NCBI GenBank assembly: GCA_007753675.1
Contig: CP036432.1
Span: 8,372,233 to 8,436,232 of the forward strand
Direction of reading: 5' to 3'
Source: Stieleria magnilauensis
GTDB lineage: Bacteria > Planctomycetota > Planctomycetia > Pirellulales > Pirellulaceae
Length of the DNA stretch: 64,000 bases
A program made the position numbers and the translations under genes. Below, piece after piece: positions 9,316 to 18,223 of the stretch; position 1 is the first letter of the stretch; every line of letters starts with the position of its first letter. Below the pieces are notes generated by a model, which saw nothing but the letters and a program-made list of their open reading frames with translations, was not told the DNA's origin and ran no database searches.

Positions 9316-10074
9316 ATGTCCCAGCACCGTTCCGAATCTCCATCCGCCCGCGTGGATGAAATTCCCTCTCCACAGTCGAATCCATCGGCTCCGGGATCAA
9401 GCGTTTCCGCACCAGTGCTGATCGAGGGGCGACAGGTTTGTCGCCATTATGACGAAGGAAAAGTCGATGCGCTCGCCGATGCGACTTTTTCCATCGGCAG
9501 GGGACACTATGTCGCCATCGTCGGCAAGAGCGGAAGCGGAAAAACGACGTTGCTCAACCTGATCGGTGGCCTCGATCGTCCCACCTCCGGTGAAATCGAT
9601 TACGACGGACAGCGTCTCGACGCCCACAGCGACCTCGATCGCCATCGTTCACGCAACGTCGGCTTTGTGTTCCAAAGCTATTATTTATTGCCCAATCTGA
9701 CGGCTGCTGAGAACATTCAAATCCCGATGTTCGAATCCGACTACGGTCCAGCCGAGCGTGCCGAACGGGCCAAACAATTGCTCGATCAAGTCGGCTTGTC
9801 GGGCCGCGAAAACCATCTGCCCTCCCAGCTCTCCGGCGGCGAATCACAGCGGGTGGCCATCGCCCGGGCGCTCGCCAATGCGCCCCAGTTGATTCTGGCC
9901 GACGAACCGACCGGCGCCCTCGACAGTGAAACGGGCGACTCGATCTTGCGGCTGCTCGAAGAACTCAATCGCAACGAATCGATCACCTTGATCGTCGTCA
10001 CGCATGACGAAGCCGTGGCCGCCCGCGCCGATCACCAAATCCGCCTCTCCGACGGCCGTCTCGTCAGCCCCTAA
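9316..10074 (+). CDS. ABC transporter ATP-binding protein, LolD/MacB type
   Basis: A 252-residue ABC ATPase from the ATG at 9316 (MSQHRSES). It has all nucleotide-binding motifs: Walker A GKSGSGKTT (near residue 72), Q-loop in FVFQSYYLLPNLTAAEN, signature LSGGESQRVAIARAL (near 173), Walker B LILADEPTGALD and the switch histidine in VVTHDEAVA. The ALDSETGDSILRLLEELN segment after Walker B is typical of the LolD/MacB/FtsE group that drives lipoprotein or peptide export and outer-membrane homeostasis. The first 40 or so residues are a low-complexity extension. No permease gene is adjacent, so the partner must be encoded elsewhere. Confidence 0.92.
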   Translation: MSQHRSESPSARVDEIPSPQSNPSAPGSSVSAPVLIEGRQVCRHYDEGKVDALADATFSIGRGHYVAIVGKSGSGKTTLLNLIGGLDRPTSGEIDYDGQRLDAHSDLDRHRSRNVGFVFQSYYLLPNLTAAENIQIPMFESDYGPAERAERAKQLLDQVGLSGRENHLPSQLSGGESQRVAIARALANAPQLILADEPTGALDSETGDSILRLLEELNRNESITLIVVTHDEAVAARADHQIRLSDGRLVSP

Positions 10075-10082
10075 CGTCCACG

Positions 10083-10211
10083 CGCTGGTGTGCAGGCTTC
10101 AGCCGCCCGCTTCGCTGCTCCGCAGCGACCCAAGAATCGCCTCAAGGCTGGACACCAACGGCGCTGGTGTGCAGGCTTCAGCCGCCCCGCTTCGCTGCTC
10201 CGCAGCGACCC
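10083..10211. repeat. Two direct copies of a 50-bp GC-rich repeat
   Basis: The unit starts GCGCTGGTGTGCAGGCTTCA and ends in CTGCTCCGCAGCGACC. It occurs at about 10083-10132 and 10161-10211 with one inserted C and otherwise near identity. It lies between the ends of two convergent genes. The internal GCTGCTCCGCAGC can fold, so it may terminate transcription; it is probably a dispersed intergenic repeat. Confidence 0.75.
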
Positions 10212-10242
10212 GCATCCCCTCAACGCTGCACGCCAGCACTCC

Positions 10243-11999
<1,757 letters not shown>

Positions 12000-12000
<1 letters not shown>

Positions 12001-12686
12001 CAGGCCGCTTCCGAACCTTGCCGGGACAGTTGCGAGTGGGCTTCTTTGACCGCTTCGCGAATCCGTTCAAAGGGTTCGACCGCGTCGGGCAGGTCGATGT
12101 AGAAATTTGCGATGGCATCCAGTTCGGCGTGGCGTTCCATCGGAACCAGAAACGTCGATCCGGCCAGCTGAACCGCTTCGGAGCCTACGAAATCGTTCGC
12201 CACGACCGGCTGCCCGTCCACCGTCGTGGCTTCCAGAACGAGGGCGACCGGTGATTTAGTGAACGATTCCAGTTTCAACCCTTCCGGCAGATCGCAACAG
12301 ATCAGTGAGAGCGGCGTTCGGCACTTGGAAATCAACAGCTTTCCGATCACCTGGGCGACCAGATGGGAACGCAGTGTGGGGCCGAACAAGATTTCGTGGG
12401 CGCGTGTGGGGCGGACCGGCAGGGTGCATTGGAACTCCAGCGGTCGGCCGGCTCGGTCCAAGACCAGCAGTCCGCCGGTCCAGCCGGTCCGCGGGTCATC
12501 CACGACGGTAAAATAACCGATCGTCGCGTCATTCTTCTTAGGCAAGTTGTCAGGCATTCGTTCCGAAACCGCGAACAGAAACTGGGAGGTTGGCGGTGTT
12601 TCGATCGCGAGAAGGCTCGCGGCCGAATCAGTGGTCACCGCACCGATAGACTTCGGCTTTCTGCTTGGGTTGACTTTAACGGTCAC
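12000..12686 (-). CDS. Hypothetical protein coupled to the SNF2 helicase
   Basis: A 228-residue protein of unrecognised family. No signal peptide or TM segment is seen. The centre contains hydrophobic beta-like strands (FLFAVSERMPDN, IGYFTVVDDPRTGWTGGLLVLD, KLLISKCRTPLSLICCDLP). The C-terminal 60 residues (LDAIANFYIDLPDAVEPFERIREAVKEAH) form an amphipathic helical region. Its stop codon overlaps the SNF2 start (TGATG), implying co-expression and perhaps a physical partnership with the helicase (inference). About 215 bases of non-coding DNA upstream must hold the operon promoter. Confidence 0.75.
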
Positions 12687-12901
12687 GACGCCGCGGCAGC
12701 GACTTGTTGGAAATGAAGAAAACCCGCTTCTGACGATTTTTCCTGGCGTGCGGGGGGAATTTTTCCGGGCTGTTTCCGATTAATCGACAAGCCCATTTTT
12801 GTCGGGTTATACTCGGGGCTTCATCGAGACACGCCGGCGGGAAGATTTTTTTTGGCTCCGCTAGCAAAAGCAATGTCGCAGCTCCCCAGGATTTATTTCA
12901 C

Positions 12902-13360
12902 ATGTCGTCATACGAGCACGAACCGCTTTCGCCCGTTTTCCGCATCGACGTGACCGCCGAGTCCGACAGCGAGCCTCGAAAATCCAAGGATCAGGTCGTG
13001 GTCGACTTATTGCGTCATTTGGTTGCCGGTCAGCAGCAACAGAATCAATTGCTGGAGCGATTGATTCAGCAGAACAACGCGATGAACGAGCAGCGTGCCA
13101 GTGAACTGCAGCAGTGGAAGGAAGCCAACCCGCGGCTGGCTCGATCGTGTCGCGCGGCGGCGGAGACGCTCAGCCGGGTGCAGACGCAATTTTTGGACAA
13201 TTTGACCGAAGAGATTTGCGACAGCGAAGAGGGATTGGAGGAGAGCGAATTCATTCTCAACGAGTTTGTGGACCGTTTCGGCCCCCGCTTGGCCCATCTC
13301 AACGGCGTCCTGCAAGTCCTCGCGCAACTGGGCAACGGCGAACCCGCCCAAGTCAGCTAA
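12902..13360 (+). CDS. Small helical/coiled-coil hypothetical protein
   Basis: A 152-residue acidic protein starting at the ATG at 12902. Residues 38-75 are strongly helical and glutamine-rich (GQQQQNQLLERLIQQNN), with heptad-like hydrophobics suggesting a coiled coil. The rest is also predicted helical (ARSCRAAAETLSRVQTQFLDN, EFILNEFVDRFGPRLAHLNGVLQVLAQLG). No enzyme motif and no membrane segment. It is separated from the SNF2 operon by a divergent intergenic region of about 215 bases, which contains a T-rich stretch near 12847, and probably has its own promoter there. Confidence 0.75.
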   Translation: MSSYEHEPLSPVFRIDVTAESDSEPRKSKDQVVVDLLRHLVAGQQQQNQLLERLIQQNNAMNEQRASELQQWKEANPRLARSCRAAAETLSRVQTQFLDNLTEEICDSEEGLEESEFILNEFVDRFGPRLAHLNGVLQVLAQLGNGEPAQVS

Positions 13361-13367
13361 GCCGTGG

Positions 13368-13446
13368 AAGCATCCTGCTTGCCGCTGCCAAGTCGGATAA
13401 GCATCCTGCTTGCCTCTGCAAAGTGGGGTAAGCATCCTGCTTGCCA
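13368..13446. repeat. Tandem repeat, 31-bp period, about 2.5 units
   Basis: AAGCATCCTGCTTGCC recurs at 13368, 13399 and 13430, separated by variable 15-base linkers. Each core folds on itself (AAGCA-tcc-TGCTT). It starts directly after the stop of the 12902 gene, so it may work as a set of small terminator hairpins. There are too few and too short units for a CRISPR array. Confidence 0.8.
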
Positions 13447-13669
13447 CTCCTGTTCGCTGGCGAACACCCCACCCCACGTCCCCCGCTCCAGGCCCGGACC
13501 AACATTTCGGGCGGGCAAGCACGCCCACAGCGGGAGGCGGGCGGAGGTGCAACGAACGTCCCATCGGCGGAGAAAGTCGATGGAAAGGAGTCGGGTGAAA
13601 AAAAGCGTCCCGACTGAACCTTTCGCCGGAGCGAGAACTCCGTTATCTTGCCGCCACAATCGCCATCAT

Positions 13670-13743
13670 CGGGGCGTAGCTCAGCCTGGTAGAGCGTCTG
13701 GTTTGGGACCAGAAGGTCGCACGTTCGAATCGTGTCGCCCCGA
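13670..13743 (+). tRNA. tRNA-Pro (anticodon TGG)
   Basis: A 74-nt cloverleaf can be drawn: acceptor stem CGGGGCG with CGCCCCG and discriminator A; D-arm around AGCTCAGCCTGGTAGAGC; anticodon stem TCTGG/CCAGA with loop TTTGGGA giving anticodon TGG; T-arm with GTTCGAATC. CCA is not encoded. A tyrosine integrase gene begins 130 bases downstream, so the 3' end of this tRNA is the probable attachment site of the element at 13.7-22 kb. Confidence 0.95.
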
Positions 13744-13831
13744 CTGTTAAAAAAGACTACTTTTTCTTATAGCCGAAACCGCGATTTTGGGTTCCGCTTG
13801 ATGGTCAAGCGTGCGGCGTTTCCACCGGAGC

Positions 13832-13855
13832 CAAAACGGTACATACCGTTTTGGC
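13832..13855. promoter_or_regulatory. Perfect palindrome upstream of the integrase, candidate operator
   Basis: CCAAAACGGTA-CA-TACCGTTTTGG is a perfect 11-bp inverted repeat 18 bases before the integrase ATG. It could be a repressor/excisionase operator or an integrase arm site. It lies between the tRNA-derived attachment site and the integrase and is not followed by a T-tract, so a terminator is less likely. Confidence 0.55.
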
Positions 13856-13873
13856 ATTCAGGAGACCAAACGT

Positions 13874-15112
13874 ATGCCCAAGTTGACCACATCGCATCCC
13901 AAGTACCGCAAGCATCGAGCGAGCGGACAAGCCATCGTCACACTCGACGGACGTGACTTCTATCTCGGCCCCCACGGCAGCCGAGCCAGCAAGCTGGAGT
14001 TTGACCGGCTGATCTTGGAATACTTGGCGAACGACCGTTCGCTCCCGCGCGAAGACCAGGCGTCCCTCACCGTCGCGCAGGTCCTGAACAAATACCGCAA
14101 GTTCGCCGAGCGGTACTACAAGAAGAATGGCACTCCGACGAGCGAGGCGTACGCGATCAAAACGATCATCCGCCCGATCCGGCAACTCTACGGGACAAAG
14201 CCCGTCGCGGAATTTGGTCCCCTGGCGCTCAAAGCGATTCGGGAATCTTGGATCCAAGCCGGCCACGCGCGAGGAACGATCAACAAGAACGTCCAGCGGA
14301 TCGTTCGCATGTTCCGCTGGGCAGCCTCCGAAGAACTGATCCCAGTCTCGATCCCGCAAGCGCTCGCAACCGTGGAGGGACTCAAACGGGGCCGCACGGA
14401 GGCTCGTGAGACCAGTCCGGTTCTGCCCATCGACCTATCAACGGTCGAAACGACGATGGAGCATCTTTGTGACGTCGTCCGCGACATGATTCGCGTTCAA
14501 TTGCTGACCGGAATGCGCCCCGCGGAGGTTTGTTCGCTTCGGCCAATCGACATCGAGCGTTCGGGGGATGTCTGGGAGTACCGGCCGGTAGGACACAAGA
14601 CGGAACACCATGGACGTGAACGCACCGTCTACATCGGCCCCGAAGGCCAAGCCATCCTGACGCCCTACCTTCGCCGATCCGAGGACGCCCACTGTTTCTC
14701 GCCACGCGAAGCGGTCAAGCAGCAGCAAGAGACCCAACACGCGGCGAGAGTGACGCCGCTTCACCACGGCAGCCGACCGGGTTTCTGCCACGCGGGTCTG
14801 GCCGGAAAAAAGGCGAAACGGCCGCCGGGAACACGTTACACAAGCGACAGTTACCGACGGGCAATTCATCGTGCCTGCGACGTCGCATTCCCTCCCGACA
14901 CGCCGCTTGAAGGCGACGCACTGAAGATCTGGCAATCAGAACATCGATGGTCGCCGAATCGATTGCGGCACACCCGCGGGACGGAGGTCCGAAAGCAATT
15001 TGGCTTGGAGGCGGCTCAGGTCATTCTCGGTCATTCCGTCGCGAATGTGACCGAAATCTACGCGGAGCGTGACGCCGAAAAGGCCCGTGACGTTGCCCGC
15101 AAAACGGGATAG
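13874..15112 (+). CDS. Tyrosine recombinase/integrase of a tRNA-Pro element
   Basis: A 412-residue phage-type integrase from the ATG at 13874 (MPKLTTSHPKY), which has an AGGAG-like ribosome site just upstream. The N-terminal 60 residues include an arm-binding-like segment (KHRASGQAIVTLDGRDFYLGPHG), followed by a SAM-like core-binding domain. The catalytic domain has box I arginine in LLTGMRPAEVCSL, then PNRLRHTRGTE (the usual first His of HxLRH is Asn here, as in many planctomycete integrases), GHSVANVTEIY with the second His and the nucleophilic Tyr. It would catalyse site-specific integration at the adjacent tRNA-Pro. A related family is frequent in Planctomycetes. Confidence 0.93.
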   Translation: MPKLTTSHPKYRKHRASGQAIVTLDGRDFYLGPHGSRASKLEFDRLILEYLANDRSLPREDQASLTVAQVLNKYRKFAERYYKKNGTPTSEAYAIKTIIRPIRQLYGTKPVAEFGPLALKAIRESWIQAGHARGTINKNVQRIVRMFRWAASEELIPVSIPQALATVEGLKRGRTEARETSPVLPIDLSTVETTMEHLCDVVRDMIRVQLLTGMRPAEVCSLRPIDIERSGDVWEYRPVGHKTEHHGRERTVYIGPEGQAILTPYLRRSEDAHCFSPREAVKQQQETQHAARVTPLHHGSRPGFCHAGLAGKKAKRPPGTRYTSDSYRRAIHRACDVAFPPDTPLEGDALKIWQSEHRWSPNRLRHTRGTEVRKQFGLEAAQVILGHSVANVTEIYAERDAEKARDVARKTG

Positions 15113-15256
15113 ATTGAAGGTGTCAACGGCGACGGCTGTTGACGCACAAAACAATCGCCGCGCGACGGTGCGGCCGATTGGGTATCGCGTGCCGGCGGTG
15201 GTTTTCTCTTTGCACCGCCGCCGGCCGTGATGCCACTAAAGCAAAGGGACGAGAGA

Positions 15257-16399
15257 ATGGACGAGGATTTTGCGGTTGCCGCGATCGGCATCTACCGCGC
15301 GATGGCAACGCTGGAACATTACCAATACGTTGTCGACACTCAGTGTGATGTCAGGCCCCAAGAAATGGGGCATCTGCTTCGGCAATTCGGCGAAATCAGT
15401 GAACATGTCGCTGAGCTCAATTATTGGCATCACGATACCAAGCGAATCCTCGAATTTGCCCGTGCGGCAAGACTAGTCGGTCTGCATCACCGATTGCCGA
15501 CGTACGCAAGTTCAGCGACCTCTTATGCGCTCGAACTTGGCCAACAAACGCTCTCAACTGCTTCTTTCTGGTTTTTCCACAATGAACCAGAAAAGATGGC
15601 GCAGGTCTTGGCCTACCCGGTGAAGGGACTGCTCAAACGGACCTCTGAAAACGATCGCGACTGTGTGAGAAAGTATGAGGAGGCGCTCCAGACTGGCTGC
15701 AATCAATGGGAACCATTGGCTCAGCGTGCTGAATCCGATCAGCAGTTTGCCAAACAAGTGGAGTTCCACGCTCACTACGCGCTGCAATCCAGTTTGGAAA
15801 CCAAATTCCCGTACCACGAGTTGGAATCCCACGTGTTGAGTGAATTCGCTGAATTTGCAGAGCAAAACAGGATCGGGGAGCAACGGTTTCGCAGGCTTGT
15901 CGATTTCACAGGCAGCGAGCAAGTCACGGCCAGCGAGCAAGTCACGGCCAGCGAGCAAGTCATGGCCAGCGAGCAAGTCATGGCCAGCGAGCGAGCCACG
16001 GCCAGCGAGCGAGCCACGGCCAGCGAGCGAGCCACGGCCAGCGAGCAAGTCACGGACAGCGAGCAAGTCACGGACAGCGAGTCAGTCAGGGCCAGCGAGC
16101 GCGTCACAGCCAGCGAGCGAGTCACGGACGTCGACCAAGTCACGGACAGCGAGCAATCCGAGTCGCGCTCGATCATCGACGAAGAGTTCAAAACCAGGCC
16201 AATGTCGAAGGTGGCAGCCGCACGCTACCTGGGACGCCATGAAGATGACTCAAGATGGATTAGCGCCTGCATCAAAGACGGAACCATCGTCTGCCAAAAG
16301 CTCTCCCGGCAAAAATTCGTCTTTGATATCAGGCAGTTTCCTAAGAGATCGCACCCATCCATCGCCCCTCGTCCAGGTGGCAAGCAAAGGAAAAGGTGA
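15257..16399 (+). CDS. Accessory element protein with fourteen hexapeptide repeats
   Basis: A 380-residue protein from the ATG at 15257 (MDEDFAVAAIG), with no recognised family. Residues 1-215 are helical (ALELGQQTLSTASFWFFHNEPEK and similar). Residues about 219-302 are a low-complexity tract of six-residue repeats (consensus ASEQVT or ASERAT) encoded by 18-bp DNA repeats. The last 80 residues include MSKVAAARYLGRHEDDSRWISACIKDG, which resembles a MerR/excisionase-type winged helix that reads an AA-RYLG signature. It may therefore be a DNA-binding accessory factor (inference). Repeat number is likely to vary between strains by slippage. The next 80 bases are further direct repeats, then iterons. 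Confidence 0.75.
   Translation: MDEDFAVAAIGIYRAMATLEHYQYVVDTQCDVRPQEMGHLLRQFGEISEHVAELNYWHHDTKRILEFARAARLVGLHHRLPTYASSATSYALELGQQTLSTASFWFFHNEPEKMAQVLAYPVKGLLKRTSENDRDCVRKYEEALQTGCNQWEPLAQRAESDQQFAKQVEFHAHYALQSSLETKFPYHELESHVLSEFAEFAEQNRIGEQRFRRLVDFTGSEQVTASEQVTASEQVMASEQVMASERATASERATASERATASEQVTDSEQVTDSESVRASERVTASERVTDVDQVTDSEQSESRSIIDEEFKTRPMSKVAAARYLGRHEDDSRWISACIKDGTIVCQKLSRQKFVFDIRQFPKRSHPSIAPRPGGKQRKR
15911..16162 (+). repeat. Coding tandem repeat, 18-bp unit, about 14 copies
   Basis: Consensus GCCAGCGAGCAAGTCACG is repeated head to tail inside the 15257 gene, with point variants (GAGCGAGCC, GACAGCGAG). The unit length is a multiple of three, so copy-number change keeps the frame. 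It lacks spacers and so is not CRISPR. Confidence 0.95.
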
Positions 16400-16476
16400 T
16401 GGCGAGTCAAGATAATGGTGGTGGCGAGTCAAGAAAATGGTGGTGGTGAGTCAAGAAAAAGGTGGTGGTGATTCGG
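16395..16476. repeat. G-rich 22-bp direct repeats
   Basis: About three and a half copies of a unit GGTGGTGGCGAGTCAAGAAA straddle and follow the stop codon of the 15257 gene. They are immediately followed by the CAACTC iterons. Together they look like a protein-binding or origin region of the element. Confidence 0.85.
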
Positions 16477-16477
16477 T

Positions 16478-16568
16478 CAACTCATACCAACTCATACCAA
16501 CTCGAACATATTTTGAGCCAACTCATACCAACTCATGCATATTTTCAACAAAACTCAGGTCAACTCGG
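16478..16568. repeat. Iteron-like repeats (CAACTCATAC), candidate origin or excisionase sites
   Basis: CAACTCATAC occurs at 16478, 16488 and 16519, with variants at 16498 (CAACTCGAAC), 16529 (CAACTCATGC) and 16560 (CAACTCGG). They lie next to AT-rich CATATTTT blocks at 16507 and 16539. The 10-11 bp spacing puts units on the same helix face. Located just before a DUF1580 HTH gene and a replication initiator/DnaB pair, this is a plausible replication origin or recombination directionality site (inference). Confidence 0.65.
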
Positions 16569-16678
16569 AATACCCTGCTGAATCTCTCTTAGCCTGAATC
16601 GCGTTGGCAATTCCGTCATCGCGATGAGACGCAAAGACTCGCGCGATGGCACCCACCATTACGCGAGTTTTGTTAGTT

Positions 16679-16999
16679 ATGGAACGAAGAGAGAAGTCAG
16701 GCGAAGGTCTGGACGATCCGCTCCGAATGATCCGTGTCTCTGCGGCAGCCAAGGTCGTAGAAAAGATCACCGGGGAGCGACCGCACGTGGCAACCCTGCA
16801 TCGATGGGCGTCGCGCGGACTCAAGGGCGTCAGGCTTCGCACGGCCTATGCCGGCGGGCACCGTCGGACAACTGAGAAATGGATCCGTGAATTCTTTGAA
16901 GCGGTCACCGCATCCGCAAACGGCGGGAGAAAGACAAAGCGTCTCGATCAGGACGCTGCGTCGCGTGCCAATGATGAATTGGCTGCGGCCGGCTACTGA
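16679..16999 (+). CDS. DUF1580 helix-turn-helix protein
   Basis: A 106-residue protein from the ATG at 16679 (MERREKSGE). It carries the planctomycete DUF1580 pattern: a short N-terminus, then IRVSAAAKVVEKITGERPHVATLHRWASRGLKGVRL, a MerR/excisionase-like helix-turn-helix, then a basic GGHRRTT segment. DUF1580 genes sit beside tyrosine integrases in planctomycete mobile elements and are thought to act as excisionase or transcription regulators. Here it follows the iteron cluster by about 110 bases, so those repeats may be its binding sites (inference). Confidence 0.8.
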   Translation: MERREKSGEGLDDPLRMIRVSAAAKVVEKITGERPHVATLHRWASRGLKGVRLRTAYAGGHRRTTEKWIREFFEAVTASANGGRKTKRLDQDAASRANDELAAAGY

Positions 17000-17137
17000 C
17001 TGCTGACGACGATCTGTGATCGCCCTCGGGCGATCAGTACTCCTTCCCAAAAAGAAAGCCCCGCGCCGCCCAGGATCGGTCGGCGGGGGCACTGGTCGAA
17101 AGTTTGGCGACTGGACCAGTATCAACGAGGTTCATTG

Positions 17138-17386
17138 ATGATACAGAATCAGGATGCTGTGACAAGGCAAAACAGCCTTCGCACAGAACCGCGCGAAGTG
17201 CGCAAAGCAGCTCCCGGCCAGCCCGGAACACTCGGGGAAATGTTGGCTTGTATCGTTCTGTCGATCCAATACGGCGAACGAACCGAGACTTCCGCAGCAC
17301 AGCAGTGGGAAAAGGCCAGAAGCGTCGTGTTAGGCAGAGCCGACGCCTGGAACGATGATTCGGGTCGAGGGGCAATCTCGGGGTAA
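17138..17386 (+). CDS. Small hypothetical protein of the integrative element
   Basis: An 82-residue protein starting at the ATG at 17138, preceded by a GAGGTTC ribosome-site-like sequence. It is composed of a polar N-terminus and a helical LGEMLACIVLSIQYGERTE segment. No family recognised. It ends four bases before the replication-initiator gene and is probably co-transcribed with it. Confidence 0.6.
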   Translation: MIQNQDAVTRQNSLRTEPREVRKAAPGQPGTLGEMLACIVLSIQYGERTETSAAQQWEKARSVVLGRADAWNDDSGRGAISG

Positions 17387-17389
17387 CCA

Positions 17390-18223
17390 ATGAATGGATT
17401 CATCAAGTTGCATCGCAAGATTCTCCAAAGTGACGTTGCAGCCGACGAAGGAACGTTTCACACGTTTGTCATGATCATCATGACCTGCAATTGGAAACGC
17501 GCTCGCTTCAAAGGCAGGGAGATCCTGCCCGGCCAGATGGTGTTTGCCTGGCGCACCCTGCCGGAACGCCTGCAGGGTGCGATGCCGAGACCTGTCGCGA
17601 TCGGCACGCTACGAAAACGCGTCGGCGAATTGGTCCAGATCGGTGCCGTCGAAGTCGAGTCGACTCCAAAGTACTCCATCCTGACCGTTGTGAACTGGGC
17701 AAAGTACCAAGGCAGCGTGTCAAGATTTGATACGCAGGACGCTTTCGGCGTGTCAGAAATTGACACGCAGAGTGACACGCTGGATGACACGCTGATTGAC
17801 ACAGATAGAAGAAGCAAATCTAAGAATGAAAAGAACGTCGACGATCCCATCGCCAACAAGGAGAAGACTCTCGACAAAGAACTTGCAACTTGGATGTTTC
17901 GCGAAGTTCAACGTGTCGTGCCCAAGGCGAAAGCACCGAACCTGGAGACGTGGATCAATGACATCCGCTTGATGCGAGAACGTGACGGTCACACTCGCCA
18001 CGAAATCCGGACCGTCTTTCAGTGGGCCAACGCCGATTCGTTTTGGTCCAAGAACATCCTCTGTCCTGGCAAGCTTCGAAAACAATTTCCACAGCTGCAC
18101 GCGAGGATGGGCGGTGGAAAAACGTTGCCAACGACACCGAGGAACGACCTCGCAGCCGAGGCCCGTCGCCGTCGAGCTGAGAAGGAAGCGAAGCACGGAA
18201 CCCGGCGGGAGGCGGTCGCATGA
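17390..18223 (+). CDS. Phage-type replication initiator/replisome organiser-like protein
   Basis: A 277-residue protein. Residues 1-110 match the N-terminal winged-helix layout of phage replisome organisers: GFIKLHRKILQSDV at the start, a TFHTFVMIIMTCNWK helix, a GQMVFAWRTLPERL segment and GTLRKRVGELVQIGAVEVESTPKYSILTVVNWAKYQ, the last being the hallmark beta-hairpin wing. A polar linker (about 115-165) joins a helical C-terminal domain and a basic tail (ARRRRAEKEAKHG). It overlaps the DnaB-type helicase gene by 4 bases (ATGA), so initiator and helicase are made together. It probably binds the element origin and recruits the helicase. Confidence 0.75.
   Translation: MNGFIKLHRKILQSDVAADEGTFHTFVMIIMTCNWKRARFKGREILPGQMVFAWRTLPERLQGAMPRPVAIGTLRKRVGELVQIGAVEVESTPKYSILTVVNWAKYQGSVSRFDTQDAFGVSEIDTQSDTLDDTLIDTDRRSKSKNEKNVDDPIANKEKTLDKELATWMFREVQRVVPKAKAPNLETWINDIRLMRERDGHTRHEIRTVFQWANADSFWSKNILCPGKLRKQFPQLHARMGGGKTLPTTPRNDLAAEARRRRAEKEAKHGTRREAVA

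Noticed and set aside
13368..13446. CRISPR or attC cluster
   Set aside because: Only about 2.5 short units with self-complementary cores; better explained as intergenic hairpin repeats.
15911..16162. CRISPR array
   Set aside because: Units are contiguous without spacers and form an in-frame coding repeat.
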